Of a stretch of 64,000 nucleotides of DNA, positions 46,216 through 55,579 are shown one piece after another. This DNA is from an uncultured Dokdonia sp. (GTDB lineage: Bacteria; Bacteroidota; Bacteroidia; Flavobacteriales; Flavobacteriaceae). The first letter of the stretch is position 1. Each line of letters opens with the position of its first letter. The notes under the pieces were generated by a model, which was not told where the DNA came from, did no database searches, and saw nothing but the letters and a program-made list of their open reading frames with translations. Location: assembly GCF_937910895.1 (NCBI RefSeq), contig NZ_CALEMI010000157.1:33950-97949 (forward strand), written 5' to 3'. The position numbers and the translations under genes were made by a program.

Positions 46216-47547
46216 ATGAGAAAATTAATCATCATAAGTTTTAGTCTTCTGTTTTCTGTAGCAGGATTTGCACAAAATAAAAAATGGACATTGCAAGAGT
46301 GTGTACAATACGCTTTAGATAATAACATTACTATTCAGCAAGCTGAAATCTCATTATTAAATTCAGCAATTGATAAATCTGATGCACAAGGTGCTTTTAT
46401 GCCAAGTATTAATGGAAGAGCTAGTGTCTCTGAAAATACTGGTTTAAGTTTTAACCCAGTAACAAATTTACCGCAAACAGTAACGACTTTAAATGCAACA
46501 GGTGGTTTAAATTTAGGATATACGTTGTTTGATGGACTTAGAAATATACGTCAATTACAAAGAGCCGATTTAATAAAAGTAGCTGCTGAGTTTAATCTTT
46601 CTAAAGCCAAAGATGACATCGCCTTATTTGTTGCAAATGCTTTTCTCGACATTATCTTAAATAAAGAGAATTTAAAGACCATTCAAGCTCAAAATCAAAT
46701 TACTATAGAGCAGATAAATCGTACACAGGAGCTTGTTGATGGAGGAGTTCTGCCAGAGGGGGATTTATTAGAAATTAGAGCAACAGCTGCTTCTGAAAGA
46801 CAACGTATTGTGGCAGCTGAAAATGCAGTAATTCTTTCTAAAATTAATTTAGCACAATTGCTTGCTGTAGAGAACTATCAAGATTTTGATGTTATAGAAG
46901 GCGATTATTCAATTTTTGGAGAACAGATTACAGACGCTCCTGTAGATTCAGTAATTGAAAGTGCTAAAGAGAATCGTTATGAAATCAAAATAGCAGAGCA
47001 AAATCTCGAAATAGCAAAAAAAGATTTACAGATAAGCAAAGGGGCTAGATATCCTACACTTTCAGCTTTCTTTGGTTATGATACAAGATTTACTACAAAT
47101 GATTTTATTGATATTCCTTTTAAAACGCAGATTTATACCAATGATGGTATTAATTATGGATTAAGTCTTAATGTTCCTATCATCAATGGTTTCGGAACAC
47201 GTAATGCTATAAGACGTAGTAAATTGAATATTGAGAATAATGAGATCGCAGTAAAACAAGCAAAACTAGATCTAGAATCTACAGTATATCAATCATATAC
47301 AGCGGTAAAGGCAGCTAAGGAAAGCTATGAGGCTGCTAAAGTAGCTTTAGAATCTCAAGAGCTTGCTTATGAGTATGCAAAACTTAGATATGATGTAGGG
47401 CGCACCAATGCCTTTGATTTTAGTCAATCTAAATTGCGTTACGATAATGCGCAAATTGAATTAACACGATCAAAATACGATTATATATTCCGTATTAAAG
47501 TACTGGAACTCTATTTTGGAGTCCCAGCGACAGAACTTAAATTCTAA
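46216..47547 (+). CDS. TolC-family outer membrane efflux channel
   Basis: A 443-residue outer membrane channel protein. A signal peptide (KLIIISFSLLFSVAGFAQ) is followed by two repeats of the OEP fold. Features include WTLQECVQYALDNNITIQQAE at the mature start, LNLGYTLFDGLRN in the first strand pair, LSLNVPIINGFGTRNAIRRSK in the second, and long alpha-helical stretches between. It would complete the tripartite pump with the ABC permeases and the adaptors. An iterated palindrome (46127-46146) precedes it. The second adaptor gene starts 5 bases after its stop. Confidence 0.93.
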   Translation: MRKLIIISFSLLFSVAGFAQNKKWTLQECVQYALDNNITIQQAEISLLNSAIDKSDAQGAFMPSINGRASVSENTGLSFNPVTNLPQTVTTLNATGGLNLGYTLFDGLRNIRQLQRADLIKVAAEFNLSKAKDDIALFVANAFLDIILNKENLKTIQAQNQITIEQINRTQELVDGGVLPEGDLLEIRATAASERQRIVAAENAVILSKINLAQLLAVENYQDFDVIEGDYSIFGEQITDAPVDSVIESAKENRYEIKIAEQNLEIAKKDLQISKGARYPTLSAFFGYDTRFTTNDFIDIPFKTQIYTNDGINYGLSLNVPIINGFGTRNAIRRSKLNIENNEIAVKQAKLDLESTVYQSYTAVKAAKESYEAAKVALESQELAYEYAKLRYDVGRTNAFDFSQSKLRYDNAQIELTRSKYDYIFRIKVLELYFGVPATELKF

Positions 47548-47552
47548 CCAAA

Positions 47553-48842
47553 ATGAGTAGAAAAACATTATTTATCCTTCTAGGAGTAGCCCTCGTTGTT
47601 ATTTTAGGATTGATAGGCCTTAAACGATCAGGTGTCATAAAAGGAGGTAATAAAGGAAAGTTAGTTGACGTAGAATTAGTAGAACGTGCTACGATAGTAG
47701 AGACTGTAGCCGCTACAGGAAAAATACAACCAGAAATAGAAGTGAGTATATCTTCAGAAGTATCTGGAGAGATTATAGCACTTCCTATTACAGAAGGTCA
47801 AGACGTTAAGAAAGGTGACCTTCTAGTACGTATCAATCCAGATTTAGTACAAGGAGCACTTAATCAAGTACAAGCAGCTTTACAAAATTCGCGCTCAGGT
47901 CTTGCACAAGCTGAGGCAAATCTAAAAGTAGCTAAGCTCAACTATGACCGTAATAAACCGTTATTTGACAAAGGAGTGATTTCAAGATCAGATTTTGAAA
48001 GAGCTCAGTCTGATTATGAAGTAGCACAAGCTAGTAAGCAAAGTGCTTATTATAATGTGCAAAGTGTAGCTGCACAAGTAAAGCAAGCAAGAGACAATTT
48101 AGGACGTACATCTATATTTGCTCCCATGGATGGTACCATATCAAAACTTAGTGTAGAACTAGGAGAGCGTGTTGTAGGAACTGCACAAATGGCAGGCACC
48201 GAGATTGTAAGAGTTGCAAATCTTACCAATATGGAAGTGGAGGTAGATGTAAATGAAAACGATATTGTAAAAATAGCGGTAGGAGATTCTACAATTGTTG
48301 AAGTAGACGCCTATTTAAAGAAAGAATTTAAAGGAATCGTTACAGAAATAGCTAACTCAGCAGAAGCAACGCTAACAGCAGATCAGGTGACAAACTTTAA
48401 AGTAAAAGTTCGTATTCTTGAAACATCATATAAAGATCTTCTTGAAGGCAAATCAAAGACATACTCGCCATTTAGACCAGGAATGACAGCTACAGTAGAT
48501 ATCATTACAAAGAGAGTAGAAAATAGTATTGCTATTCCTATAAGTGCTATCGTCATAAAAACAGATACAAGCGCGACAAAAAGAGGAAAACCCGAGAAAG
48601 ATAGTAAAGGGGATGATATAAAGTTTGAATGTGTTTTTGTAAAGGATGGAGATAAAGCAAAGCTTAAAGTAGTGACAACAGGAATTCAAGATGATTCTAA
48701 AATTCAAATCTTAACTGGGCTAAGTGAAAACGATGAGATTATTACAGGACCTTATAATCTTGTTACAAAAACACTCAAGACAGGAGATGTAGTAGAAATT
48801 AAGAAAGACGAAGATGATTCTGAAAACGAAATAGATAATTAA
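47553..48842 (+). CDS. Membrane-fusion protein of the ABC efflux system, second copy
   Basis: A 429-residue MacA-type adaptor with an N-terminal anchor (LFILLGVALVVILGLIGL), lipoyl-like half (VEVSISSEVSGEIIALPITEGQDVKKGDLLVRI), a coiled-coil hairpin (about residues 100-185) and FAPMDGTISKLSVELGERVVG in the second lipoyl half. It resembles the first copy only in overall fold. The cluster thus holds two adaptors and two permeases for one ATPase and one channel. The end is acidic (EIKKDEDDSENEID). tsaB starts 3 bases later. Confidence 0.92.
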   Translation: MSRKTLFILLGVALVVILGLIGLKRSGVIKGGNKGKLVDVELVERATIVETVAATGKIQPEIEVSISSEVSGEIIALPITEGQDVKKGDLLVRINPDLVQGALNQVQAALQNSRSGLAQAEANLKVAKLNYDRNKPLFDKGVISRSDFERAQSDYEVAQASKQSAYYNVQSVAAQVKQARDNLGRTSIFAPMDGTISKLSVELGERVVGTAQMAGTEIVRVANLTNMEVEVDVNENDIVKIAVGDSTIVEVDAYLKKEFKGIVTEIANSAEATLTADQVTNFKVKVRILETSYKDLLEGKSKTYSPFRPGMTATVDIITKRVENSIAIPISAIVIKTDTSATKRGKPEKDSKGDDIKFECVFVKDGDKAKLKVVTTGIQDDSKIQILTGLSENDEIITGPYNLVTKTLKTGDVVEIKKDEDDSENEIDN

Positions 48843-48845
48843 AGC

Positions 48846-49523
48846 ATGTCTAATATATTATGTATAGAAACAGCCACCACAAATTGTTCGGTGGCTTTAT
48901 CTATTTATGGAAAGCAAGTTATATTAAAAGAAGATAATAGCGCACAGTATTCTCATGCAGAACGTTTACACCCTTACATAGAAGCAGTGCTTACGCTTGC
49001 CAAAATGAATAAAAAAGAGCTCACGGCTATTGCAGTAAGTAAGGGGCCTGGAAGTTATACAGGTTTACGAATAGGTGTCTCTGCTGCAAAAGGACTATGC
49101 TATGCATTAGGAATCCCACTTATCTCTATCGCTACATTAAAGGCATTATCCCATCAAGTTAAATGTGATAAAGGTTCGTATATTATACCTATGTTAGATG
49201 CCCGTAGAATGGAAGTGTATAGCGCTATTTTTGATGCAGATTACAATCAAATCAGAGCTACAGAGGCTCAAATTCTTGAAGAAAATTCTTTTGAAGAATA
49301 TCTTGAAAAAGGAAACGTATATTTTATAGGAAACGGAGTCTCAAAGTTTGAGACAGTCTGTAAACATCCTAATGCGATATTTGTAAAAGACGCTTTGCCA
49401 TCAGCGACAGAAATGTGTCAACTTGCAGAGGCTAAACATAAAATAGGAGATCATGAAGATGTTGCCTATTTTGAACCCTATTATCTTAAAGATTTTATTG
49501 CAGGAAAGCCTACATCTAAATAA
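48846..49523 (+). CDS. tsaB: tRNA threonylcarbamoyladenosine biosynthesis protein TsaB
   Basis: TsaB is the TsaD partner needed to make the t6A modification at position 37 of ANN-decoding tRNAs. It has an ASKHA fold: ILCIETATTNCSVALSIYGK at the start, then SKGPGSYTGLRIGVSAAKGLCYAL. Length is 225. It lies at the end of the efflux transcript, only 3 bases after the second adaptor, a location seen in related flavobacteria but without known functional meaning. A terminator follows. Confidence 0.94.
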   Translation: MSNILCIETATTNCSVALSIYGKQVILKEDNSAQYSHAERLHPYIEAVLTLAKMNKKELTAIAVSKGPGSYTGLRIGVSAAKGLCYALGIPLISIATLKALSHQVKCDKGSYIIPMLDARRMEVYSAIFDADYNQIRATEAQILEENSFEEYLEKGNVYFIGNGVSKFETVCKHPNAIFVKDALPSATEMCQLAEAKHKIGDHEDVAYFEPYYLKDFIAGKPTSK

Positions 49524-49561
49524 TGATTAAAAAAGGTTTTGTCACGGTATTGCTCACTTGG

Positions 49562-49600
49562 AAAAAGCTCCTATGTTATTAGATAACATAGGAGCTTTTA
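49562..49600 (+). terminator. Terminator after tsaB
   Basis: AAAAGCTCCTATGTTAT and its complement ATAACATAGGAGCTTTT pair perfectly around a short loop (TAG) and are flanked by A and T runs. It ends the efflux-tsaB transcript. Confidence 0.92.
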
Positions 49601-49671
49601 ATTGAAACCTTTGAAATTTTACTGCTTCTATTTCCTCAAATACAATTTCTAAGAGGTATGCTTTTTTTATC

Positions 49672-49685
49672 GCTTTCGCGAAAGC
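49672..49685. repeat. Iterated palindrome copy 13
   Basis: Exact copy between the convergent tsaB and MscS genes, with CTTTTTTTATC on the left. Confidence 0.9.
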
Positions 49686-49717
49686 GTATACAACCCCTTA
49701 TATGACGTTTATAAAAA

Positions 49718-50563
49718 TTATTTAGGATCTGTATTGTAAATATGTACATCACGCTGTGGAAATGGTATTGAAATCCCAGCAGCTTCAACTCTGCGTTTAC
49801 CCTCTTCTAGAATAAGCCAGCGTAATGCCCAAAAGTTTTCATTAGCCGTCCAATATCTAAGAGATAGATTTACACTACTATCACCTAGTTCTGCAAGAAC
49901 GATCATAGGAATTTTATCTTCTTCTTTGATAACAGTCTCCTGTTCATTTACGAGGTCAAGCAGGATTTGTTTGGCAAGTTGAATGTCATCACCATAAGAG
50001 ATTCCCCAAGTGATGTTCTCACGTCGTATCCCTTCTATAGTAAAGTTTACGATAGTTTCATTTGATAATTTTCCATTAGGAATTACCGCAAGTTGATTTC
50101 CAAAAGTAGTAAGCTTTGTCGTAAAAATTGAAATTTCTTTTACAGTTCCTTCTTGTCCTTGGGCTTTAATAAAATCACCCACTCTAAAAGGTTTTAAAAG
50201 AAGAATAAGAACACCTCCAGCAAAATTAGCAAGTGATCCTTGAAGCGCAAGACCTATAGCAAGACCAGCGGCTCCAATAATAGCGACTAGTGAAGTCGTC
50301 TGAACTCCTAATTGTGTAATAATTAGAACAAAAAGAATAATCTTAAGCGACCAATTAATTAGATCTGAAGAAAACTTTTCCAACGTTGGATCGTATTCTT
50401 TTTTTAGAAAAAATTTATGCAACACGCGTTTTATTATTTTTATAACCCAAAGTCCAATAATTGCAATAATAAGAGCACTTATGAGCTTAGGAGCAAAATC
50501 CCATACCCATTTGATAGCTTCTGTAATATATTGTTGGTATTGATCTGTGTCTTTCATTTTCAT
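49718..50563 (-). CDS. Small-conductance mechanosensitive channel (MscS family)
   Basis: A 281-residue MscS-type channel that opens on membrane tension to release solutes under osmotic downshock. Three helices fit the N-terminal part; the pore-lining TM3 is LVAIIGAAGLAIGLALQGSLANFAGGVLIL, with the classical Gly/Ala pattern. A beta domain follows (RPFRVGDFIKAQGQEGTVKEI, then TTFGNQLAVIPNGKL), and the C-terminal part ends FPQRDVHIYNTDPK. Length is close to E. coli MscS. It is convergent with tsaB and downstream of the DUF255 gene on the same strand, 59 bases away. Confidence 0.95.
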   Translation of the reverse strand: MKMKDTDQYQQYITEAIKWVWDFAPKLISALIIAIIGLWVIKIIKRVLHKFFLKKEYDPTLEKFSSDLINWSLKIILFVLIITQLGVQTTSLVAIIGAAGLAIGLALQGSLANFAGGVLILLLKPFRVGDFIKAQGQEGTVKEISIFTTKLTTFGNQLAVIPNGKLSNETIVNFTIEGIRRENITWGISYGDDIQLAKQILLDLVNEQETVIKEEDKIPMIVLAELGDSSVNLSLRYWTANENFWALRWLILEEGKRRVEAAGISIPFPQRDVHIYNTDPK

Positions 50564-50622
50564 TTTTTTTGCAAAACTATTAAGAACTTATGTGACTACC
50601 TATTTTTATATCGAAACTTCTA

Positions 50623-52740
50623 TTAAAACTCGATGAGTTGAAGCGCTTCTTCTATAGTTCTAACAGGGAGTTTACACGCGTTATTCACGCAAACATATAT
50701 AAGTGTCTCGTTTTTGAGATAACGTCCTTCAAAGATCTCTTGTGTGCTTTTTGATGTGCTTGCAGCAATTAACTTATTAGGAATATACTGTGTGTTTAAT
50801 TCTGTAAGAACTTCTTTGGCATTTTGTCCTACAATCACAATCTCATAATAAGGTTGGGTATAGTTGAGGTATAGGTCTAACCAATTACTAAAGGCTGTTG
50901 GTGACCTGTCTATTTCTGGTTGCATATTATTAAGCATCGTTGCTGCCGTTTGCGTATAAGATTTGTCCAGATAATAGTGTGAGAGTGTAAAGATGTTTTT
51001 TGCCATCATAGAGTTAGATGCAGGAATTACTTTATCTATGTATGCTATATTACGACTTATTAAATCAGTATCTTCATCAGAGGTAAAAAAGAACATACTA
51101 TTTGTTTTGTCCTGAAAATGTGCAAAGGTGTAGTCTGTCAATTGTTTTGCTCGCTCTAACCAAGTTGGGTCTGCTGTTACTTCAAATAATGCAATAAAGG
51201 CATCTATCGTACTTGCGTAGTCTTCAAGATATCCGTTTATAGTGCTTTTTCCATTTTTATAATTTCTGTTAAGACCTCCATCTTTACGGACCATACGATC
51301 AACAATGAAAGTGGCATTTTTAAGGGCCGCATCTAGAAATTTCTGTTCGTTAAACACACGATAGGCATCTACGTAGCCTTTGGTCATAAGGCCATTCCAA
51401 CTGGTAAGAATTTTATCATCAAGGCGTGGTTTTTCTTTATTGCTTTCGCGAAAGCGTAACAAAACTTCTTTCCACTGTGTTTTTTTCTCTTTAAAATCAG
51501 CCAATTCGATTCCTTGTTCTTCTATAAAATCTACATCTGAATCACGCCGAATAAGCACATAATTGTCTTCTTCCCATTTACCAAAGTCATTAATATTGTA
51601 ATAAGCTGCAAATAGATCAAAGTCTTCTTTTAGAACACTTTTTAACGTAGCTTCGGTCCATACATAGTATGCACCTTCTTCAAGTTCTCCTTCAGGTGTA
51701 AGGCTGTCTGCATCTAACGCACTATAAAAGCCACCTTCCTCCGTCGTCATTTCACGAGCCATGTAATCTAACGTCTCATATACAGTCTCTTTATAGAGTT
51801 CTTTTTTAGTAAGAAGATAGGCATCGCTGTAAAGACTTACGAGTTGTGCATTATCATAGAGCATTTTTTCAAAATGGGGAATATGCCATTTTTTATCTGT
51901 ACTATATCTTGAAAACCCACCCCCTATATGATCATTTATACCACCATACGCCATTTTTTCTAATGTCGTATTCACATAATTCAAGAGGATTGAATCTTGC
52001 GTTTGATAGCCGTAACGCAATAAAAATTGATAGTTGTTAGGCATCATAAATTTTGGAGCCCTATCAATACCTCCATTTTGCGTATCCCAATATGTTGACC
52101 AAGTGGCTAATGATGATACGATGAGCTCTTCTTCAAACTGAGGCTTATTTGGATTTGGGGTAACAATGTCTTTTGTTTTTATCCCAGAGGCTAGCTTGTC
52201 TGCAAATTCTACTAAAGCATTAGGAGTTTCCTTAAATGTAGTAGATACTTGTTGTAGGGCATTGATCCAATCTTCTTTTGGAAAATAAGTACCTCCCCAT
52301 ATAGGTCTTCCATCAGGAAGTGCAATAACATTGAGAGGCCATCCGCCCGCTCCGCCTGTCATAAGTTCAACAGCGGTCATATATACATTGTCAACATCTG
52401 GGCGTTCTTCACGATCTACTTTTATATTGATAAAATGATCATTCATAAAATTAGCAACAAGGGTGTCTTCAAAACTCTCATGCTCCATCACGTGACACCA
52501 GTGACAAGAAGAATATCCTATACTTACTAGAATGAGTTTATTTTCCTTTTTGGCAAGCGCTAAGGTCTCTTTGTTCCATGGTTTCCAATCTACAGGATTA
52601 TGTGCGTGCTGAAGTAAATACGGACTCGTCTCGTGTATGAGATCGTTAGTGTATGTATGCATTTCAGATTCCTTCTGGTTTTTACAGCTCCACAGTAGTA
52701 CTAGGGTGAGAAATAATAAAAATTGTCTGTATGTAATCAT
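50623..52740 (-). CDS. DUF255 thioredoxin-domain protein (YyaL/SPATA20 family), lipoprotein
   Basis: A 705-residue protein of the YyaL family. It starts with a lipoprotein signal ([13 protein letters not shown], lipobox Cys 19). The N-terminal thioredoxin-like domain contains [17 protein letters not shown] and the C79-H-W-C82 active site in [16 protein letters not shown]; the family is named for this. The remaining 500 residues form an (alpha/alpha) barrel like N-acylglucosamine 2-epimerases. Most homologues lack a lipobox, so export is a feature of this copy. The function is not established. An iterated palindrome (51442-51455) encodes LRFRES. Confidence 0.9.
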   Translation of the reverse strand: MITYRQFLLFLTLVLLWSCKNQKESEMHTYTNDLIHETSPYLLQHAHNPVDWKPWNKETLALAKKENKLILVSIGYSSCHWCHVMEHESFEDTLVANFMNDHFINIKVDREERPDVDNVYMTAVELMTGGAGGWPLNVIALPDGRPIWGGTYFPKEDWINALQQVSTTFKETPNALVEFADKLASGIKTKDIVTPNPNKPQFEEELIVSSLATWSTYWDTQNGGIDRAPKFMMPNNYQFLLRYGYQTQDSILLNYVNTTLEKMAYGGINDHIGGGFSRYSTDKKWHIPHFEKMLYDNAQLVSLYSDAYLLTKKELYKETVYETLDYMAREMTTEEGGFYSALDADSLTPEGELEEGAYYVWTEATLKSVLKEDFDLFAAYYNINDFGKWEEDNYVLIRRDSDVDFIEEQGIELADFKEKKTQWKEVLLRFRESNKEKPRLDDKILTSWNGLMTKGYVDAYRVFNEQKFLDAALKNATFIVDRMVRKDGGLNRNYKNGKSTINGYLEDYASTIDAFIALFEVTADPTWLERAKQLTDYTFAHFQDKTNSMFFFTSDEDTDLISRNIAYIDKVIPASNSMMAKNIFTLSHYYLDKSYTQTAATMLNNMQPEIDRSPTAFSNWLDLYLNYTQPYYEIVIVGQNAKEVLTELNTQYIPNKLIAASTSKSTQEIFEGRYLKNETLIYVCVNNACKLPVRTIEEALQLIEF
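51442..51455. repeat. Iterated palindrome copy 14
   Basis: Exact copy in the minus-strand DUF255 gene, encoding LRFRES. Confidence 0.9.
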
Positions 52741-52761
52741 AGGGGTAAAAATACGAACAAA

Positions 52762-52788
52762 AAAAATCCTATCACAGGATAGGATTTT
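52762..52788. terminator. Hairpin terminator downstream of the dodecin gene
   Basis: AAAATCCTATC and GATAGGATTTT pair around the loop ACAG with A and T runs on either side. It lies after the dodecin stop (minus strand) and before the start of the DUF255 gene, so it should end the dodecin transcript. Confidence 0.85.
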
Positions 52789-52807
52789 AATATGATAATG
52801 AGATATT

Positions 52808-53008
52808 TTACTTTATTTCAAACGTAATTTTAAGGTTGACGCGGTATTCTGTCACCTTTTCTCCTTCTACTACAGCACTTTGCTCAGCGACATAAACCGA
52901 TTTAATATTCTTTACGGTTTTTGATGCTTGTGATACTGCATTTTGTGTTGCGTCTTCCCAGCTAGTTTTAGAACTAGATAGTACTTCTATTACTTTCATT
53001 ACTGCCAT
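52808..53008 (-). CDS. Dodecin flavin-storage protein
   Basis: Dodecin is a 12-subunit cage protein that binds riboflavin, FMN or lumichrome and buffers free flavin. The 66 residues match the family along their whole length: [20 protein letters not shown], the [16 protein letters not shown] strand and [13 protein letters not shown] at the end. The W of SWEDA is the residue that normally stacks on the flavin. It is a single-gene unit between the Nfu and DUF255 genes. Confidence 0.95.
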   Translation of the reverse strand: MAVMKVIEVLSSSKTSWEDATQNAVSQASKTVKNIKSVYVAEQSAVVEGEKVTEYRVNLKITFEIK

Positions 53009-53111
53009 AATAATTCTTTTTAAATTAAAAATTTTGTTGAAACAGTAAGTTACAAATAATCAATAAGCTATATATAGAATCACTTGTTTTTTATAGATAG
53101 ATGTTTTTATC

Positions 53112-54014
53112 TTATCCATTGATTGCTTCAACGGCATTTATGTGACCAGGTAACATTTGTTTAAGCATATTTTCAATTCCGTTTTTAAGCGTAAATGTAG
53201 AAGAAGGGCATCCACTACAAGCACCTTGTAGGATCACAGATACATTTTTTGTTTTTTCATCGTAGTTTTTAAATACGATATTCCCACCATCACTAGCAAC
53301 AGCAGGTTTTACATATTCTTCTATGATGTTGACGATCTCTTTTGAAATATCGTCAAGATTTTCAAAAGTAGCTTCTGCAATGCTTTCTAATTGTTGAGGT
53401 GTTTTGAGTTGTTCGGCAGTAACGACTTCTTTCCCATCTTGGATAAAGTTTCTTATAAACTCTCGAGTTTCAGTCACTATTTCATCCCAATTTGCCATGT
53501 CGTATTTTTGGACACTTACATAGTTTTCATCTATAAAAACTTCTTTTACAAATGGAAAGTGAAAAAGTTCTTTAGCAAGAGGAGCATGTGCTGTATCATC
53601 TATTGTTTTAAATTCAAAAGGTGATGTAACTAGCTTCTTGTTGGCTACAAATTTTAAAGTAGAAGGATTTGGAGTGCTCTCTGCATATACAGTGACAGGG
53701 ATTTTTTTTGCGGCAATATCTTCAATGATAATAACTCCGTTGTCATTGAGAAAGTCTTCTATTTGCTTCGAAACCTCATTTTGGATATCAATCCACTCTA
53801 CAATATTATACTTTTCTATCGCTACAAAATTTTGAGCGATGTAGACCGTTTTTACAAAAGGAAGGTAAAATAGTTGTTGAGCCAATGGCGAATTCGTAGC
53901 ATCATCTATATTATGAAACTCATAACTATTATGGTTAACCAAAAATTGGTTTGCTTGAAATTTTTTTATTGCAGGGTTTGAAGTTCCTTCAACAGTAATA
54001 CTATATGTAGACAT
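53112..54014 (-). CDS. Nfu-type iron-sulfur scaffold with two tandem N-terminal Nfu domains
   Basis: A 300-residue Fe-S cluster carrier. The C-terminal NifU-like domain has the C266-x2-C269 motif in GACSGCPSST, which binds a [4Fe-4S] cluster between two monomers. The N-terminal Nfu_N domain occurs twice (YSITVEGTSNPAIKKFQAN ... and VTVYAESTPNPSTLKFVAN ...), about residues 1-95 and 105-200; usual Nfu proteins have one. The frame allows a longer start at 54032 (MYKNYC), but ATG 54014 gives MSTYSITVEG. A TACCTTTG -7 element on the minus strand at 54030-54037 lies just upstream. Confidence 0.9.
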   Translation of the reverse strand: MSTYSITVEGTSNPAIKKFQANQFLVNHNSYEFHNIDDATNSPLAQQLFYLPFVKTVYIAQNFVAIEKYNIVEWIDIQNEVSKQIEDFLNDNGVIIIEDIAAKKIPVTVYAESTPNPSTLKFVANKKLVTSPFEFKTIDDTAHAPLAKELFHFPFVKEVFIDENYVSVQKYDMANWDEIVTETREFIRNFIQDGKEVVTAEQLKTPQQLESIAEATFENLDDISKEIVNIIEEYVKPAVASDGGNIVFKNYDEKTKNVSVILQGACSGCPSSTFTLKNGIENMLKQMLPGHINAVEAING

Positions 54015-54506
54015 ACAATAATTTTTATACAAAGGTAGGTATTATGCCTATTTATTACACCATCCAATCAAATCATAAATGCAGTATAGAGATATTTTAT
54101 AATAGAGAATATTAATGTTAAAAAAGCACTTGATGATTCAATAAATAAATAAAATTGCCGTTATGCAAGGCATAAAGGGTTAATATATGTAGTAAATACT
54201 TATATTTACGCCCCTTTGAAAACTACATTTTCATGAAAAGAATCCTACTTTTCTTATCATTAAGAAAGAATCCATATCTCACATCTATTGATGATGCGCG
54301 TTCTTTTGTGAGTGATTCTAGGATGCATGAATTTTTATACGTAATTTTCAATTGCATAATGCTTGTTAAATCCCAACGCTTTAATACAAAAATTTATATA
54401 TTTGAATGTTACAGTACTTCACGTACGTCTCTTATTGCTGTAAATACCTTACCATTTACACATAATAAGTCGATACTTAGGCCTGTGTTACAAAAAAAGT
54501 AGTCCC
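54015..54506. other. Intergenic region between the Nfu and PorP/SprF-like genes
   Basis: 492 bases divergent between the two genes. The minus-strand -7-like TACCTTTG (complement 54030-54037) serves the Nfu gene. A plus-strand TATATTTA at 54201-54208 may be a -7 box for the porP-like gene but has no good -33 partner. An 89-codon open frame at 54233-54502 ends 4 bases before the porP-like start; it begins like a signal peptide (MKRILLFLSL) but has no recognisable domain. I see no RNA gene. Confidence 0.4.
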
Positions 54507-55508
54507 ATGAATTTAAAAAAATACTATATTATATTGGCATTATTTTGCTCGCAATTTGTTGTTGCTCAGGAAGGTTTGCCTGTATTTTTAGATTATCTTC
54601 AAGATAATCTTTATCTACTTCACCCATCTATGGCGGGTGCTTCAAAAACAGCAAAGCTTAGAGGGACAGTTCGTGGTCAATGGGCAGGTGTTGAAGATTC
54701 GCCAGCATTACAAACAGTAAGTTTGAACGGAAAAATAGGTGAAAAAGTAGGAGTAGGCGGTATTTTATTCAATGATAGAAATGGATTTTTCTCTCAACAA
54801 GGAGTATATGCAACGTTTTCATACCATTTATTGCTTTCGCGAAATTATGTAGATCTTAATCAACTCTCGTTTGGATTGAGCGTAGGAGTTATACAAGGAA
54901 AATTAGATGAAACTAATTTTGACCTTACAGATTTTGATCCAGTTATTGCAGGTATAGAGCAATCAGATTCATATTTAAATGTAGATTTTGGAATGTCTTA
55001 TAATTTTTTAGACTTCTTTGCTCATTTTACAGTAAAAAATGTACTCCCTGCAAATAGAGATATTTTTACAGAAGCATTTGAACCAAACAATCAACGTAGG
55101 TATATAGTATCTACGGGATATGTGATTTCTCCTAATTTTTCTGAATGGAGTTTTGAACCTTCTATATTATTTCAAGCGACCGAACGTACTGGAGAAGCAA
55201 ATATTGATCTTAATGCAAAAGCATACTATAAAATGGATTGGGGAAGATTATGGGGAGGTCTTTCATATAGAAGAAGCCTTGATGGTGCAGAATTTACACC
55301 TAATGGTGAAACTGTAGATATTCAAAAGACACAATTTATCAGCCCATTCGTAGGAGGATCTTATGATAGATTCTTATTTGGATATACCTATTCTAATCAA
55401 ACAAATTCTGTAACATTAACAAACGGAGGATTTCATCAGTTAACGCTAGGATATAATCTAGGAGAAAATAAAGATCCGTATGATTGTAATTGCCCAGCAG
55501 TGAACTAA
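54507..55508 (+). CDS. PorP/SprF-family T9SS outer-membrane protein
   Basis: A 333-residue outer-membrane protein with signal peptide (YIILALFCSQFVVAQ). The sequences NLYLLHPSMAGASKTAKLRGTVRGQWAGVEDSP and VGGILFNDRNGFFSQQGVYATFSYHL are typical of PorP/SprF proteins, which help attach or secrete T9SS cargo such as large adhesins. Most sprF-like genes follow a giant adhesin gene; here none is present upstream. It ends in QLTLGYNLGENKDPYDCNCPAVN, two Cys near the end. A partial iterated palindrome (54833-54844) lies inside the gene. Confidence 0.9.
   Translation: MNLKKYYIILALFCSQFVVAQEGLPVFLDYLQDNLYLLHPSMAGASKTAKLRGTVRGQWAGVEDSPALQTVSLNGKIGEKVGVGGILFNDRNGFFSQQGVYATFSYHLLLSRNYVDLNQLSFGLSVGVIQGKLDETNFDLTDFDPVIAGIEQSDSYLNVDFGMSYNFLDFFAHFTVKNVLPANRDIFTEAFEPNNQRRYIVSTGYVISPNFSEWSFEPSILFQATERTGEANIDLNAKAYYKMDWGRLWGGLSYRRSLDGAEFTPNGETVDIQKTQFISPFVGGSYDRFLFGYTYSNQTNSVTLTNGGFHQLTLGYNLGENKDPYDCNCPAVN
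54833..54844. repeat. Partial iterated palindrome
   Basis: GCTTTCGCGAAA in the PorP/SprF-like gene, encoding LSRN. Confidence 0.7.
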
Positions 55509-55519
55509 TAAAAATAAAC

Positions 55520-55563
55520 AATAAATAAGCCCGTTTGTTGTACAACAAACGGGCTTATTTATT
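55520..55563. terminator. Bidirectional terminator: perfect 44-bp palindrome
   Basis: Every base in 55520-55563 pairs with its mirror partner, centred between 55541 and 55542. The GC-rich middle arms (GCCCGTTTGTTG) are flanked by A/T-rich ends. It lies between the convergent porP-like and OmpA genes and should stop transcription from both. Confidence 0.92.
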
Positions 55564-55579
55564 TACTGATGTAGCTAGT

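Noticed and set aside
54233..54502. 89-codon frame before the PorP/SprF-like gene
   Set aside because: No recognisable domain and unusual composition after the first ten residues; kept only as a note in the intergenic entry.
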